From: Pegoplata infirma
Lineage: Eukaryota; Arthropoda; Insecta; Diptera; Anthomyiidae
Direction of reading: 5' to 3'
NCBI GenBank assembly: GCA_963921195.1
Contig: OY992540.1
Location: forward strand, 17,181,136-17,245,135
Length of the DNA: 64,000 bases
The notes beneath the pieces are model-generated. The model did no database searches. It had not been told where the DNA came from and saw only the letters and a program-made list of their open reading frames with translations. A program made the position numbers and the translations under genes. Shown here one piece after another: positions 10,305-21,784 of the stretch (positions are counted from its first letter, which is position 1; each line of letters opens with the position of its first letter).

Positions 10305-10813
10305 AGTAAAACAAGTGAGAGTGTTAAATTCGGCTGTGCCGAATCTTTTATACCCTCCAAAATGTAAAAAAAAATATAAAAAAAAAAATTGTCAGGTCCG
10401 TTTGTTTTTTTGGGAGGGGGTGAAGGGGGCAGTGGGGGGCGTTAAGAGCACCTTCCCATTCCGATAAATATAACAAATGTTTCATTTATTTAACAAAAAT
10501 ACATGTAAAAAAGTGTATTTTTTCAGAGGTTGGTTCAGTTCTTCAAGGGGGAACTTTTTTCCCCCTGAGCCGATTTTGCCCATTTACGAACTTAACCTGC
10601 CTAGGACCATAAGACATATTCATGCCAAATTGCTGGAGTCTAGCTCTTTTACTTTGAACTGTATCGTGCCATCTACAGACAGACGGACGGACATTCACAG
10701 AATGTCTTAGAATCGATCATGGCTCAATAATATATATGTATACTTTATGGGGTCCCCGACCGATATTTCGATGCGTTACAAACGGAATGACAAAGTGATA
10801 CTGTGGTTGGAGG
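10305..10813 (+). mobile_element. DINE-1-like element, split by a hAT-type MITE
   Basis: Begins AAACAAGTGAGAGTGTTAAA and TTTTATACCCTCCAAAATG, then a G-rich patch, GACAGACGGACGGACATTCA, GGGGTCCCCGACCGATATTT and CGATGCGTTACAAACGG, ending GTGGTTGGAGG. Its last bases (GTATAAAA) are displaced to 11371 by the inserted element. The order of blocks resembles DINE-1/INE-1 elements of flies; classification as a helentron is inferred. A 77-codon frame inside recurs in other copies and is not evidence of a gene. Confidence 0.65.
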
Positions 10814-11362
10814 TAGAGATGGGCACATGAGCAGATTAGAGCGTGATTCACGCGTGATCACGTGTAAGTGTGACTGAATTCAATTTTACTGACGTGATTG
10901 TGAGTGAGTGGGGAAAAATATTGCGTGAGTGAGTGTGTGTGAGTAAGATTTTTGCGTGAGTGAGTGTGCGTGAGTCGGTTTTTTTGCGTGAGTTTGCGTG
11001 ATTTATTTGCTCTTCATATTTCCTTCGTACCAAAAAAGCAACAAAAAATTGTAAAATTTGGCTTTAAAAAGCAAAAAAAAAATGTAAAATTTTGCTGAAC
11101 TTCAAATTTTGCTAAAAAATTTTAAAGTTTTTTGAAATTTTCGTTTTTGATTTTTTTTTTATAAATAAGAGTTTCGGGAGTGTGAGTCAACGTGAGTGGG
11201 AGTGAAGCTTGCGTGAGTGTGAGTTGTATTAAATTTACTCACGTGATTGTGAGCTAGTGTGAGTAGAAAAAATGTGGTCGTGAGTGAGTGTGCGTGATTC
11301 AAAAATTCCTGTCGTGAGCGTGAGTGATTGTGAGTCAAAAATCACTCACGCGCCCATCTCTA
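10814..11362. mobile_element. hAT-type MITE, TAGAGATGGGC ends
   Basis: The ends TAGAGATGGGC and GCCCATCTCTA are perfect inverted copies. An 8-bp target duplication GTTGGAGG flanks it (10806-10813 and 11363-11370). 549 bp, non-coding. The subterminal parts are arrays of GTGAGT and GCGTGAGT with ATCACG palindromes. An 8-bp duplication and this type of terminus fit a non-autonomous hAT element. Copies: 23564-23947 and a fragment at 58664. Confidence 0.9.
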
Positions 11363-11910
11363 GTTGGAGGGTATAAAAAGTTAAATTCGGAATTTCCGAA
11401 TGTAGTGATTTCTAAACGGTTATTGTAAAAACTTTATTTAAAAAGAAATTACTTTTGAAAAAAAAAAAAAATAAAAAATTCCGCGAAAAAAAAAATTGGT
11501 AAAAAAAAAATCGCGATTTTTTCCTTTTTTTGTCCAAAAATATGTATGTACTTGTTTAAATTCCATTTGGCTGTCGCGACAGCCGAATTAAAGCATTTTG
11601 TATTTTTAGGTTATGTTGAATGTACTAAAATTTTTGAGGTGCCCTTAAATTTTCGTTCATAACTTTTGAACCGCTGAACCGATATCGCATAAATGCAATA
11701 CCAAACTTCTCGGGAGAACTTCCAATAAACATGTTAAGTTTCAGTCATCTCCGTGTAATATTTTGGCCGTGATCACCATTTCCACAGACAGACAGACGGA
11801 CATCGCTAGAATGTCTTAAAATCGATCGGGGACTTTATGGGGTCCCAGACCGATATTTCGATGAGTTACAAACGGAATGACAAACTTGGCATTTCACTTG
11901 GTTAGCTTTA
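11363..11910 (+). mobile_element. DINE-1-like element (second variant)
   Basis: Starts with the tail GTTGGAGGGTATAAAA of the previous copy and runs into a variant that opens AGTTAAATTCGGAATTTCCG. It continues with GGTTATGTTGAATGTACT, TTTTGAACCGCTGAACCG, GACAGACGGACATCGCTAGA and CCGATATTTCGATGAG. The reversed equivalent is at 55490-55962. Confidence 0.6.
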
Positions 11911-12250
11911 CACTCAAAAAAAAAACATTGTAAACTGAAATTTTTTGCAAGACTCACAATAAATTCTCTGTTCTATCAGCAGAAAAATCTGCTGAAAATA
12001 CACCTATTTTGAGCCATATGAGAAATCTGCTGATGTTAACAGACACGGTTTGCTGAAAATCTGTCATGATTATCAGCAGATAAATCTGTCAAAACAGCAG
12101 AGAAATCTGCTATGATATTTTCTAGAAAATTGTTTACATGGAAACTTTAATAGTTTTTTTTTAATATAAACTTAAAAATAAAAAATAAAAAAAATGTTTC
12201 TGTAAATTCTGCAATACAATCTACTGATTTTTTTTTTAGTTTTGTTAATT

Positions 12251-12973
12251 ACACAGTGATACAAAATCGAACTTTCGGAATCGGAATGGGATGAAACCAA
12301 AAGCAAATGAAAGCTGACGTTTTCCATAACAAAACCCTCAAGGCCTTTTTTATAAGTCAGAGCTAGATTTTATTTTACACGCATTTAAAGTTGGTGATTT
12401 TAAAGCATTTAAAGTTTTTGTGTACTAAACATGTCCTACTTTAAAGGCCCCTGGTGGTGCCCTTATTGGACATGAAGTTGGTGATTTTAAAGCATTTAAA
12501 GTTTTTGTGTACTAAACATGTCCTACTTTAAAGGCCCCTGGTGGTGCCCTTATTGGACATGAAGGGTCCAGTTTCCAAACTTAAGCTCAAAATTACTTCA
12601 GCTATGACTGGTATGAATTTTGCTGCAATCGGTCCAGTACCTATTTGCTGAATAGCCAAATTATTAAAATAAACCTCTGTACACCGTTACGTATGATTGT
12701 TATTTAAAGGCACTTATTAATATAAATCACTGGACACCGATGCGTATGATTGTTATTTAAAGGCAATTACAATATTAATCATTCGCCACTAATACAGTTT
12801 TCAAGCATTTATTATTATAATTATAATAAAAGTGCACTAACAGTGCACAAATGCTTGTAAAACAAAATCTAGTTCTGAACTAGAAAAAAGCCTTGAGGGG
12901 TTTGTTATGGAATATGTCAACTTTCATTTGCTTTTGGTTTCATCTCATTCCGATTTTGGGTGTTGCACTGTGT
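12251..12973. mobile_element. TIR element (about 130-bp ends) with SINE-derived core
   Basis: ACACAGTG at the left pairs with CACTGTGT at the right. The inverted match continues through GGGATGAAACCAAAAGCAAA and CCATAACAAAACCCTCAAGG for about 130 bp. The core contains an 87-bp direct duplication and, at 12680-12800, TGATTGTTATTTAAAGGCA twice followed by ATCATTCGCCACTAATACAG, which matches the SINE tail at 57398-57460. It is nested in 11912-13389. Confidence 0.8.
12391..12564 (+). repeat. 87-bp perfect direct duplication
   Basis: 12391-12477 and 12478-12564 read identically, including GGCCCCTGGTGGTGCCCTTA. Identity implies a recent duplication or assembly duplication. Confidence 0.9.
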
Positions 12974-13390
12974 TATAAGTCTCAATTGCTTTAATTGTAT
13001 AAAAAACGAAAAAAATAGACACTTTGAAAAAAAAACTTAAGAAAGTTTTCTTGAAAAAAGGATGACAGCAAACTATTTCTGTAAAATCACAATAATTTGC
13101 TAAAAATATTTTAAAAAAGACTGAAAAAAAAAATTTTGAAAAAAGAGTGACAGCAAACTATTTCTGTAAAATTAAAAAGTAATCTGCTAAAATATGTTTA
13201 AAAATATTTTAAAATTCAGCAAACAGTATCAGTAAAAAACGCAGTAAAATTTCCGTTGTTTTGTAATACTGAATGACGGAGATTTTAGTAAAAATATATA
13301 TTTTAACAGAAAAATCTGCTGAAAGTTTGCTAAATCAAATTGAAAGTCGATTTACAGATTTTTGGCAGAGTTTTTCTTTTAAGTGTACCT

Positions 13391-13760
13391 CCTATTTGAT
13401 GAGAATTCCTTTTACAAGCTTTTTACCCATATTTTTTAATTTTAGAAGTTTTTCATCAATAAAATTGTAAATTTAAAATCTTTTTGACGCTATAAAATTT
13501 GCTAATTTGTTACCTCCTATTTTACGCGAATTCTTGGTAAAAATTACAATTTTTTTTGTAATTTTACAAGATTTTTATTAAAAAAAATTGTAAATTTATA
13601 ACTTATAACTACAAGGAATTCCACTGAATTTACTAAATTTTTTGTAAAATTATCTTGGAAATTTGTAAAATTACAAAAAAGAATTTAAATTTCGATCTAA
13701 ATTGTTTTGTTAAAAAACAAAGACAACTGTCAAATGTTAGTAAAATGGGATTACGATTGG
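13391..13760 (+). mobile_element. TTTACAAG-type MITE, left end missing
   Basis: TTTACAAGCTTTTTACCC, TTTTTGACGC, TACAAGGAATTCCACTGAAT, AAATTATCTTGGAAATTTG and AACTGTCAAATGTTAGTAAA appear in the same order as in the complete copy at 62484-63014. The left end is lost and the right end runs into other repeats. Confidence 0.65.
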
Positions 13761-14690
13761 TCCAGACCCCTTTAACTCGTCCTTTAAGAGTCGCCATAGG
13801 TTTTGATCCAAAAATTTTGTCTGTTTCGCTCTACCTTGCTTAGTTTTTAAGATACGGGAATTAGTGGCCAGATAGGGTCTTGAGAATCTTAAAAATTAAT
13901 AAACTCATAAGTTATTACTCGAATGGCTTTCGGTCAAAACTTTTTTTTTTGATTTTTGCAACTCTTGAAGCGGAATATGAATTTTTATGTTATAAAATAT
14001 TTTTGAGATTGTTTTCAGATTTTTGGAAGGTCGGGATCAACTTGCTCAAATCGATTTTATCAAAAAAATGAGGTTATGAAACTATTTTTTTTTTTTCTCT
14101 GGTGCCTTTTTTTACAAAACCGGATACATTACTTCTAAATGTTGCTAGCTTCCTAAAAAAAATATAAGCGGTCAAAATTATAAATTCAAGGATCACTAAG
14201 ATGATCTTAAAAATTCAGAATTTCCCGTGTTTTGTAAAAAAAGACACCAAAGAAAAAAAAAATATGTTTCATAATCTCATTTTTTTGATAAAATCGATTT
14301 GAGCAAGTTCATCCCGACCTTCCAAAAATCGAAAAAAAAAAAATCTAAAAAATCTTGTAGGCCATAACAATTCATATTCCGCTTCAAGAGTTGCAGTAAA
14401 TTTTAACTAAACTTGAACAAAATTGTGTGTGCACACATTTTTAATAAATATATCTTAAAAATAAAGATATGTTTCTTAGATTTGAGGAAAATTTCTTTAG
14501 CAGTAAGAATTCCTTTCCTTTATTAAAGAACTCCATTTAAAGAAAACTGTTTATAAGTAAATGAACCAATTTTTTCCCCTCAAAAGTTAAGAACATTTCT
14601 TATTTTTTAGTTAAATTTAACTAAATTTTAGAAAATTCATGAAACATTTTCAAAGAAATTTTTTCCTAAATTTTAGTCATGTCTTCTTTG
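13761..14690. mobile_element. foldback repeat cluster
   Basis: Arms at about 13955-14115 and 14224-14400 are inverted copies (GCAACTCTTGAAGCGG; GGAAGGTCGGGATCAACTTG). The preamble TGTCTGTTTCGCTCTACCTT and GGGTCTTGAGAATC repeats at 37400-37480. The tail with TAAATTTAACTAAATTTTAG repeats at 37780-38045. Short frames here are shadows. Confidence 0.6.
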
Positions 14691-15433
14691 TTAGTGTATA
14701 AGTGCCACATTAATAAACATTTTAATGAACTAGTTGCATGTTTATTTGTTGAAACATTCATACATATATGTACTATGTAGTTTATACATTTTACATTTAT
14801 ATTAATAAAGATTTTTTAGTGGTTTTATTTTGTTTTTTTTTTTACAAGAAATCCTATTAAAATGTGTATTTGAACTTTGTTCATGTGTTTTTTTATATTT
14901 TTTTACGTATGGATATTTCAAGGTTTTAATTACTCTTTGTTGTCACTTTTGTTTCGAGTTAAAAAATCTTCATCATCATCATCATATTTCCTTTTAGAAA
15001 TATTTTTACAATTTGTTGTTTAAAGCATGTTTTTGTTGTTTATGTCAACTTGAGAGAAACAAGTCCTTATTTTTCATCGTATTCTCGGTGTAATTGATTG
15101 TTTAATGTCTCAATGTCATGTTGGATGAGAAAAGAAAATAAGATGTCGTTAAAAACTCATAAAATTCAAGATAAATTGATATTTCATGTGTGATATTTTC
15201 AGACACTACTTATTTTTTTTAAAGAATTTTGAAATGATGGGTTTTCTTTAATGAACTAAGTAAGTCATTTAAGATAAATAAAAAAATATGTATAAAAATT
15301 ATAATTAATGACCACAAAAAAGTTATTGCAAAAATAACAAAATTTTTATGTTTTTGTGAAATCTGAATGAATCACAAAATAATTTATAGTTTTTGAAAAA
15401 TTTGTCAAAGAATAATAGCGTGTCCGCTTTGTG
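14691..15433. other. AT-rich spacer with (CAT)n
   Basis: Contains a CATCATCATCATCAT run at about 14967-14984. No gene supported. Confidence 0.4.
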
Positions 15434-15607
15434 CACAGAAAGAATTGAAAACTAATTTCAATTACAAAAAACGCAGTTTCAATAAATTTTTTAATTGAAA
15501 CTGCTCCAATTAAGAAAATTGTTATGTAAATCACCAAATTAATAGGTGATTAATTGAATATTTTTTCTATCAAACATTTTTAGATTTTGATCAAAACTCT
15601 TATCAAC
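15434..15607 (+). mobile_element. ACACAGAAAAAA-type repeat, second copy
   Basis: CACAGAAAGAATTGAAAAC through GTGATTAATTGAATATTTTT parallels 4299-4470 block by block. Confidence 0.5.
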
Positions 15608-15615
15608 ACGGTGAG

Positions 15616-17518
15616 TAGAGCACCCACAAAATGTATGGGATGTGCAAAATTGTATTTTTTATCGCTCCCCGCTCATTTTTGGTTGAGTTGGGATTAAAAA
15701 ACAATATCTATCCAGAAATTGGAATTCTAGGTTGCAAACAGGCCAAGCGGTTTGAACTTTTGACCTCAAAAATGGGCTAAAAAACCTTTATAGATTAATT
15801 TGGCTGTAACTCTTAAAATAAAAGTTTTTCGCAATTAACTTTCATAACAATTTTTTTGTAGAATCAAAATGCAAAGATTTTTCTCTCATACTGTTTTGAC
15901 CTAAATATATCCGATCGCGGTGTTTTAAGCGGTTAAAGTTGAAATTTGGGTCAGAACTTTTTTTAAAAAAATTCTAGTAAATTTTTAAATTGGGGAAAAT
16001 TTGAGCTCTTTGCACAATTCACTAGGGTATTGAATGTACTTTTCCAAAAAAATTTTTTTTGCAAAAATATATCGACTGTTCCATGAAAAAATCCCAAAGT
16101 TCTACTCTGAATCTCATTTTTTTACAATTCATCCTCAATATAGGCGAATACTCACTTTGTAATTCCGTGAGTTTCGCACCAAAACATCTGTGTAGATGTA
16201 TGGGGGTATTCATCTACCCCCTATGGGGTATTCAGTGCCAAACTGGACACTTTGAAAATTTTTTTTTTACATTTTTTAATTATTTTTACATTTTTTTAAA
16301 ACCCATTAAAACACCCATCCAAGTTTGTTTTCAAATTTTTTTAAATTACCCGTTTCAAAGATATGGAATTTTCAAAAAAAACTCGTTTTCCGTATTTTTA
16401 TCATAACAAATTCAAAAATGGTCAACATTTTTTTTTTTTTTTAATTTTTGTTTTTGTTTTTTTATTAAAAATTTCTTAAAGTGTTCTAATATGAAATTTT
16501 TAAATGATTGCTCTCTTTGTTTTTTTTTCAATCTTTTCTTAAATTTTTTTTTTGATTTTTTTTTTTTTTTTATTTTAATTTTTCGTGGAAAACTTAATTT
16601 TTTCCTAAAATTTTAAGCTTTAGTAGATCGTGGGATTATGGTAATTGATATATTCTGCGGTTTTTGATTTTTTTTTTGTTGTTTTCCAATCTTTATTAAA
16701 ACACTTTAAAGAAAATACTAAAATTTCAACAAATTATTTCGAATTTGGACCATTTTTAAAGAAGTGAAGACAGAAAAAATCGTGTTTTTTTTTTTAATTC
16801 GATATTTTTTGAACGGATTATCAAAAAAGATGTCAAAATTTACTAGGAATGGGTTTTTGAAGGGTACTAAAAAATTGAAAAAACATAAAATTAAAAATTT
16901 TCCAAGCGTCCGATTTGGCATGGAATACCCCATATATACTATGTAAAATCCTAGACTCATCTTTCGATGCGTAAAACATGCAATGACAAAGTGAGTACAC
17001 CCTCATAACGTGGTTGGAGGTAAAAAAATTGTGGTTCAGGGTAGGATTTTGGCAATTTTTCATGGAAGGGTCGATATATTTTTGGAAAAAAATTTTTTTT
17101 GGAAAACTGCATTCAATACCCTATTAAATTATGCAAAGAGCTCAAATTTTCCCCAATTTAAAAATTTACGAGAATTTTTTTAAAAAAAGTTCTGACCCAA
17201 ATTTCGACTTTAACCGCTTAAAACACCGCGATCGGACATATTTAGGTCAAAACAGTATGAGAGAAAAATCTTTGCATTTTGATTCTACAAAAAAATTGTT
17301 ATGAAAGTTAATTGCGAAAAACTGTTATTTTAAGAGTTACAGCCAAATTAATCTATAAAGGTTTTTTAGCTCATTTTTGAGGTCAAAAGTTCAAACCGCT
17401 TGGCCTGTTTGCAACCTAGAAGCCCAATTTCTGGATAGATATTATTTTTTACTCCCAACTCAACCGAAAATGAGCGGGGAGCGATAAAAAAAACAATTAT
17501 GCACATATGGGTGCTCTA
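15616..17518. mobile_element. 1.9-kb inverted-repeat element, TAGAGCACCC ends
   Basis: TAGAGCACCC at the left and GGGTGCTCTA at the right are perfect inverted ends. The arms run about 430 bp each (to about 16050 and from about 17080) and contain AAACAGGCCAAGCGGTTTGA and its complement. The 8-bp target duplication ACGGTGAG is at 15608-15615 and 17519-17526. The middle has a second inverted layer with DINE-like phrases. Frames such as 16059-16406 and 16718-16960 are shadows. hAT affinity is inferred only from the 8-bp duplication and TAG terminus. Confidence 0.85.
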
Positions 17519-17676
17519 ACGGTGAGCCTCAGCGTTGTTTAGGTTGAACTTTAGTGTCGACGAAAAGTGTAAGCGCAGTTCGATTTCTACAATATTAAAT
17601 GTAACAAAACTGTTAACAGCGAAATCGTAGCTGCTTGCATTTGCGAGATAACGCGAAATTAGTGTTTTTCTATACA
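17519..17676 (+). mobile_element. foldback element terminus (ACGGTGAGCC family), fragment
   Basis: ACGGTGAGCCTCAGCG, TTTAGTGTCGACGAAAAGTG and GTTAACAGCGAAATCGTAG match the ends of 30808-32542 and 38049-39450. Only one arm remains. Its first 8 bases are duplicated at 15608 by the insertion of 15616-17518. Confidence 0.85.
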
Positions 17677-17699
17677 GCTCATTCACTAAAATGCTCGTA

Positions 17700-17935
17700 A
17701 GTTTGCGTATTATAATATAATAATAGTTTTGATCACATGATCAATTATTTTTATTTATTCTTTCTATTTATTTACAACTCATTTTTAATAAATTCAACCT
17801 ATCTGAGAACTGGTAACAATGACCGTCTTCTCATTGTAGCAAAAAAAACCAAGGGTTCTGGTGGGAATCGAACCCACGACTCCCACGTTGAAAGGCTAGC
17901 AGGCTACCAACTAGCCTACGGGAGAGTATTAAAGC
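17700..17935 (-). mobile_element. tRNA-derived SINE (copy c, best preserved head)
   Basis: On the minus strand: TAGGCTAGTTGGTAGCC in the A-box position, then GTGGGTTCGATTCCCACC with a perfect B box (GGTTCGATTCC) in a paired T arm, then AACCCTTGG, ATTGTTACCAGTTCTCAG and a T-rich tail to TGATCATGTGATC. The head is clearly tRNA-like, with an 18-base T-arm hairpin. The plus-strand frame across it is a shadow. Confidence 0.8.
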
Positions 17936-18456
17936 CTTCTTCAATTTTATTTGATCTACTTAACTCTAAATACGAAAAACGTAAGAGTATTAGTGATTCT
18001 GCTAAAATATATGCTTGTATTAGGTAAATTTTGGAAAATTAATGAATTTATCAAAGCAAATGACAAAGAAGTTGTGCCGTTTGTTTTTATTTTCAGCGTT
18101 AATTCCCGTATGAAACGTCTTTTATAGTGTTTTTGTTTTGGAGTAAAGAACGTTTTTTGACAAATTTTGTAAAAGTTTTTAAGTCCAGAACATTTTTTGA
18201 AAAAAAAAAAAAATTAAATTGGAAAATTTCCAAGTACCGAAAATTGCTTTTAAATTTTCAAGGTACCGGAAAAAAATTTTTTGTTACATTTTGGAGCAAA
18301 AAAATTCATTAAAGTTTTAAGTTCCTAAAACGTTTTTGAAAGTTTTCTAAATTCCGGACACAATATTTTTGTGCGTTTTGGAGTAAAGATTTTTTTTTAA
18401 AAATGATTTAAAAAAAATGTTATGATTTCTTTTGCTTTTCCACCAAGTCTTTATAT
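17936..18456. other. AT-rich spacer
   Basis: No gene or clear repeat. Loosely repeated AAGTTTTTAAGTCC phrases at 18170-18350. Confidence 0.3.
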
Positions 18457-18624
18457 CAGTGATACGCATTTTTGTAATATCTATTCCCGCGGGAATAGGC
18501 GCTGCTTGTGCGCTGTCAACACACATACACTATAAAATTCTGTTGCTTGAGCAAATTTGTTGACTTTTCGCTTGCTACTACCCACACAAGCATAAATGTT
18601 ATAGTATGTGTCTGCGTATCGCTG
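18457..18624. mobile_element. 168-bp hAT-type MITE, CAGTGATACGCA ends
   Basis: The ends CAGTGATACGCA and TGCGTATCGCTG are inverted with one mismatch. The target duplication CTTTATAT (8 bp) is at 18449-18456 and 18625-18632. Inside, CATACACTATAAAATT pairs with ATGTTATAGTATGTG. Non-coding. Confidence 0.9.
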
Positions 18625-18789
18625 CTTTATATCATGAACTAGATCCCAAACTCGTTCTCAAACTCTTCTTTTGCATATTTTTCTGACGATGCCGGTTTGA
18701 GTGGACTTTTTTAAACAATTTAAATTTTTTTCTGGTAAAATATATTTTAAATTAAATTAAAATAAGCGGTTCTATGTAAAAAGGTTTAT

Positions 18790-18905
18790 TTTATAAAATT
18801 TCCGGATTTCCCGCGAAAAATAAAAAAATTTCCCGGGAATTCCCGAGAAAACTCTGACGGGAATTCCCGAGAATTTTTTCTTCCCGGGATTTCCCGGAAC
18901 CCAAA
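18790..18905. repeat. GGGAATTCCC-type palindromic repeats
   Basis: Runs of TTTCCCGGGAATTCCCGAG and related words form overlapping palindromes. They are reminiscent of the GGGATTTTTC arrays at 25360, 27310 and 57080. Confidence 0.65.
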
Positions 18906-18939
18906 CACTACGATCGAACGATTTTAAAAATTTTCTGAT

Positions 18940-19800
18940 ATTCGATTTTGAGATTCTGGAGTTTTTAGTTCAATAGTTACTAAAAAGTGACAACTTTCAC
19001 CTTGTACAGTCTTTTTGTCCCATTAGAAACAAAATTTCCTAAAACTTGTTCAGATTTTTTTTATGTTTGATCTTACAGGGAAGGTCTTTTACAGGGCATC
19101 CACCGATTCTCCTGAAACTTTTAAATGAAACTTTTAAATTTCATCACATTTCATCAAAAGAAACTATATGTACATTTTATACAGATCGTAAGGTTTTTTG
19201 AAGGCCTATTCAATGGTGTATAGGTCGTGTTCAAGTTCGTTAAGTCCTAATCTTCAAAAATTTAAAAACGTTGGGGTAGTTTATATTTAGAGGTATATGC
19301 GTACGACCGCCAAAATCATATATAATAATCTCTATTAAAATTAAGCTGACCCATATTTTTGCGTTTGGCGAAATTCCTGCTAGTTTATTTCGGATTTTCC
19401 CGAAAGACCTTATATAAATTTGAGATTGGGGCAGCTAAAAAAACAGGTAACTCTTATTTTTCTCCCCTTATTCCCATATGCAAGTTTCAGGACAATCGGT
19501 GGGTGTCCTCTAAAAGACCTTCCTTGTTATTTTCAAAATTTCAAGTTTATAAGACCATTATTTTAGAAAATCATTAAAGTACCAACGTGCAATTTGCCAT
19601 TTTCCACTACTTGTAAGCCAGCCATGAAAATATAAAAATTACTAAAGTACACTTTTTACCCTATTAGCATCGAAATTTTTTCATTTAACATTTCAAGTTT
19701 CCTTAACCAATATTTCGGTATTATAAAAATGTTTACCCTCCGAATTTTCAAAAATTACTTTTTAAAAACGATTTTTTTACTGACGGGGCATAGCGATTAG
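18940..19800. repeat. inverted repeat cluster
   Basis: GGAAGGTCTTTTACAGGGCA (19079) and its counterpart near 19501-19525 (GTGTCCTCTAAAAGACCTTC) are inverted. GAAACTTT and AAGTTTC segments extend the arms. The 72-codon frame at 19359 lies in the right arm and is not convincing. Confidence 0.45.
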
Positions 19801-19824
19801 TCATTTAATTCACTTTGCTACTTG

Positions 19825-21616
19825 TATCCAGCAAAAAATAAACGAAGTGGTTCAAAAAGAATTAGTAGTTTCACTACATACAAAGTAGCGATAGGTGCCG
19901 AACTTCATATTCCGTAGGAAGTACTTTTAAAATCACTTCCAAAAATGCTACAAAATAAAAATAAAAACATCTTTTAGCAGTTCTTTGCTTAAAGATTTTG
20001 AAATACCTCTTTCATATGTTCTTAGGAATTAAATCAAATTAAATCAAATCACCATAACATGAACTTCTTTTTCAACTGAAACACTTAGAATGGGGGTGAC
20101 ACACGAAGTAAGCAATTTTTTCTACGTCCAGCTTCGAATAGATTTAGGTTTTGCAAAAATGGTGACAAAATTTTGTAATGACATTTCATTTCTCTTTATT
20201 TAGATCTTAAAAAATCGAAAAGACGAAAATCGATTATTGATAAACTTTTCACATTTCATACAAGCAATTTGACGTTGAACTACCATTCTATCGAAAAAAG
20301 TTGGTCATAAATTAAATAAATACATTTACAAACTATTATTAAAGACTGTTTAAGCTTTTTAGAAAATTGAGGTCTAAGCTTGAGGTCAGAACAAACTGGT
20401 GAATCGATTCGCTGTGAATTTTTATAGTTTTGTGATGTTTATAATTACTCCTTTTTTAATTCGAAGAATATACGTTTGATTACACAGGGCAACACTTTTT
20501 TTAGCCCCAGGGCAACACTTTTTTTTTGCGATTTGCTCGCGAACGCGAGCTGATGCAAACAATTGGATAACAGATTCGGAATCAGCACACTAAAATCCAT
20601 ATAAATCAGTTGTCAAAGGTCAGGCAAATTGAAAAAGTTCAAATTTTGTGAACCTGTGTTATCAATGAAATTAATTTTTCTATCACGTAAGGTTTTAAGA
20701 TATTCGCGTTTGAATATTGAAATATTTGGGTCTCCTCTGTAACGTATTCTTAAGTTGCTCAAACACAAAAGTACTCGGTTTAGTTAAAATAAGACATCTT
20801 TATTCCAAATCTGGTATCCAAATTATTCTATCGCGTACTGTTTTTGAAATATTGGCGTTTGAAAAACTCAAACTCCACTGTTGCGCACTTTTATAGTCTT
20901 TATAAATCACACTAAAATTTTTAAACGCGAATATCTCAAAAACAGAACATGCTTGAAAAATTTGGATTGCAGTTTTGGAATCAGGAGGTCAATTTTGTAT
21001 GAAATCAAGTCCTATTTGGTGGAAGCAACGTAAGAATACGTAACAATGGACCCCTAAAAGTGCTTTTTTTACTTTTTAACAGCGAATATCTCAAAAACGG
21101 TACGTGCTAGAAAAATTTGGACGGTAGATTTGGAAGCAGGAGACCAAAATCTATAAGGACCAGTTAGAAATTTCACTGGAAGGTTTTTGCTGTCGAACAG
21201 TGTTTTTAGTGTAAATATTACAAAAAAAAAATACTCTTTCAATCAATCTTACAAAAATAAGTGAAAAAAGAACTTCTAATTTAGAAGTTCTAAATCACCA
21301 AATAAAAATGAAATAATCACACCCAAAATGCCAAGAAATATGTACTTCTAAAGAAGTGATGAAAAAAGTGCTTCCAAAAGGCCAAGATATATTAACATCC
21401 GGATCACTACTTTAGAAGTTGTGATAAAAACACTAGTGATATATGTTATACTTAAGTGTCAATCTTTCGCCACTGAAAAGTGGTGATAAAAAGAACAAAC
21501 TTTGTGTGTCACGCCCATATTAAATTCATCAATGTTTCAGTTGAAGAAGAAGTACATCTGGTTCATAAGTTGTGGTGAATTTTGTAGTGAATGGTAAGCT
21601 CTTTTTTTGCTGGGTA
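19825..21616. mobile_element. CCCAGCAAAAA-type TIR element, about 1.8 kb
   Basis: The left end TATCCAGCAAAAAATAAA and right end TTTTTTTGCTGGGTA are inverted. Further in, TTTCAACTGAAACACT (about 20070) pairs with AATGTTTCAGTTGAAG (about 21535), and ACACGAAGTAAG pairs with ACTTTGTGTGTCACG. The middle holds imperfect repeats of GCGAATATCTCAAAAACNG with AAAAATTTGGA (20920-21150). Same terminus as 36145-36637. Non-coding. Confidence 0.6.
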
Positions 21617-21760
21617 GTTTAGGCTTTTTATATTTGCTAATGGAATCTGACATATTCTGAAACACGTGTCGATTAAGTTTTGCAAAAATTACCAACAAAA
21701 ATACATTTAAAACAGAAAAATAATTTTCTTGAAAATTACACCGCTCAACAGTCATTTTCC
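21617..21760 (-). repeat. ACACGTGT-core fragment of the CTCGAGGTC MITE family
   Basis: GGAATCTGACATATTCTGAA, ACACGTGTCGATTAAG and CAGAAAAATAATTTTCTTGA match the core at 53075-53190. The terminal arms are missing. Confidence 0.55.
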
Positions 21761-21784
21761 GGTTTGAATTCTGGTGATCAATTT

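Larger units (their letters stand above)
11912..13389. mobile_element. TIR element with ACACTCAAAAA ends and CAGCAGA subrepeats
   Basis: The left end is ACACTCAAAAAAAAAACATT and the right end TTTTTCTTTTAAGTGTA. Both sides carry TATCAGCAGA and TCTGCTGAAA words (11960-12110, 13250-13370). It is non-coding and is interrupted by the element at 12251-12973. The 65-codon frame at 13273 is a shadow. Confidence 0.55.

Noticed and set aside
10477..10710. Recurrent 60-80 codon frame with GWFSSSRGNFFPP..P.LPIYELNLPR
   Set aside because: The same reading appears in four DINE-like copies (also 59073, 59892 and reversed near 56300). It follows repeat homology, has no start or splice logic and carries indels between copies.
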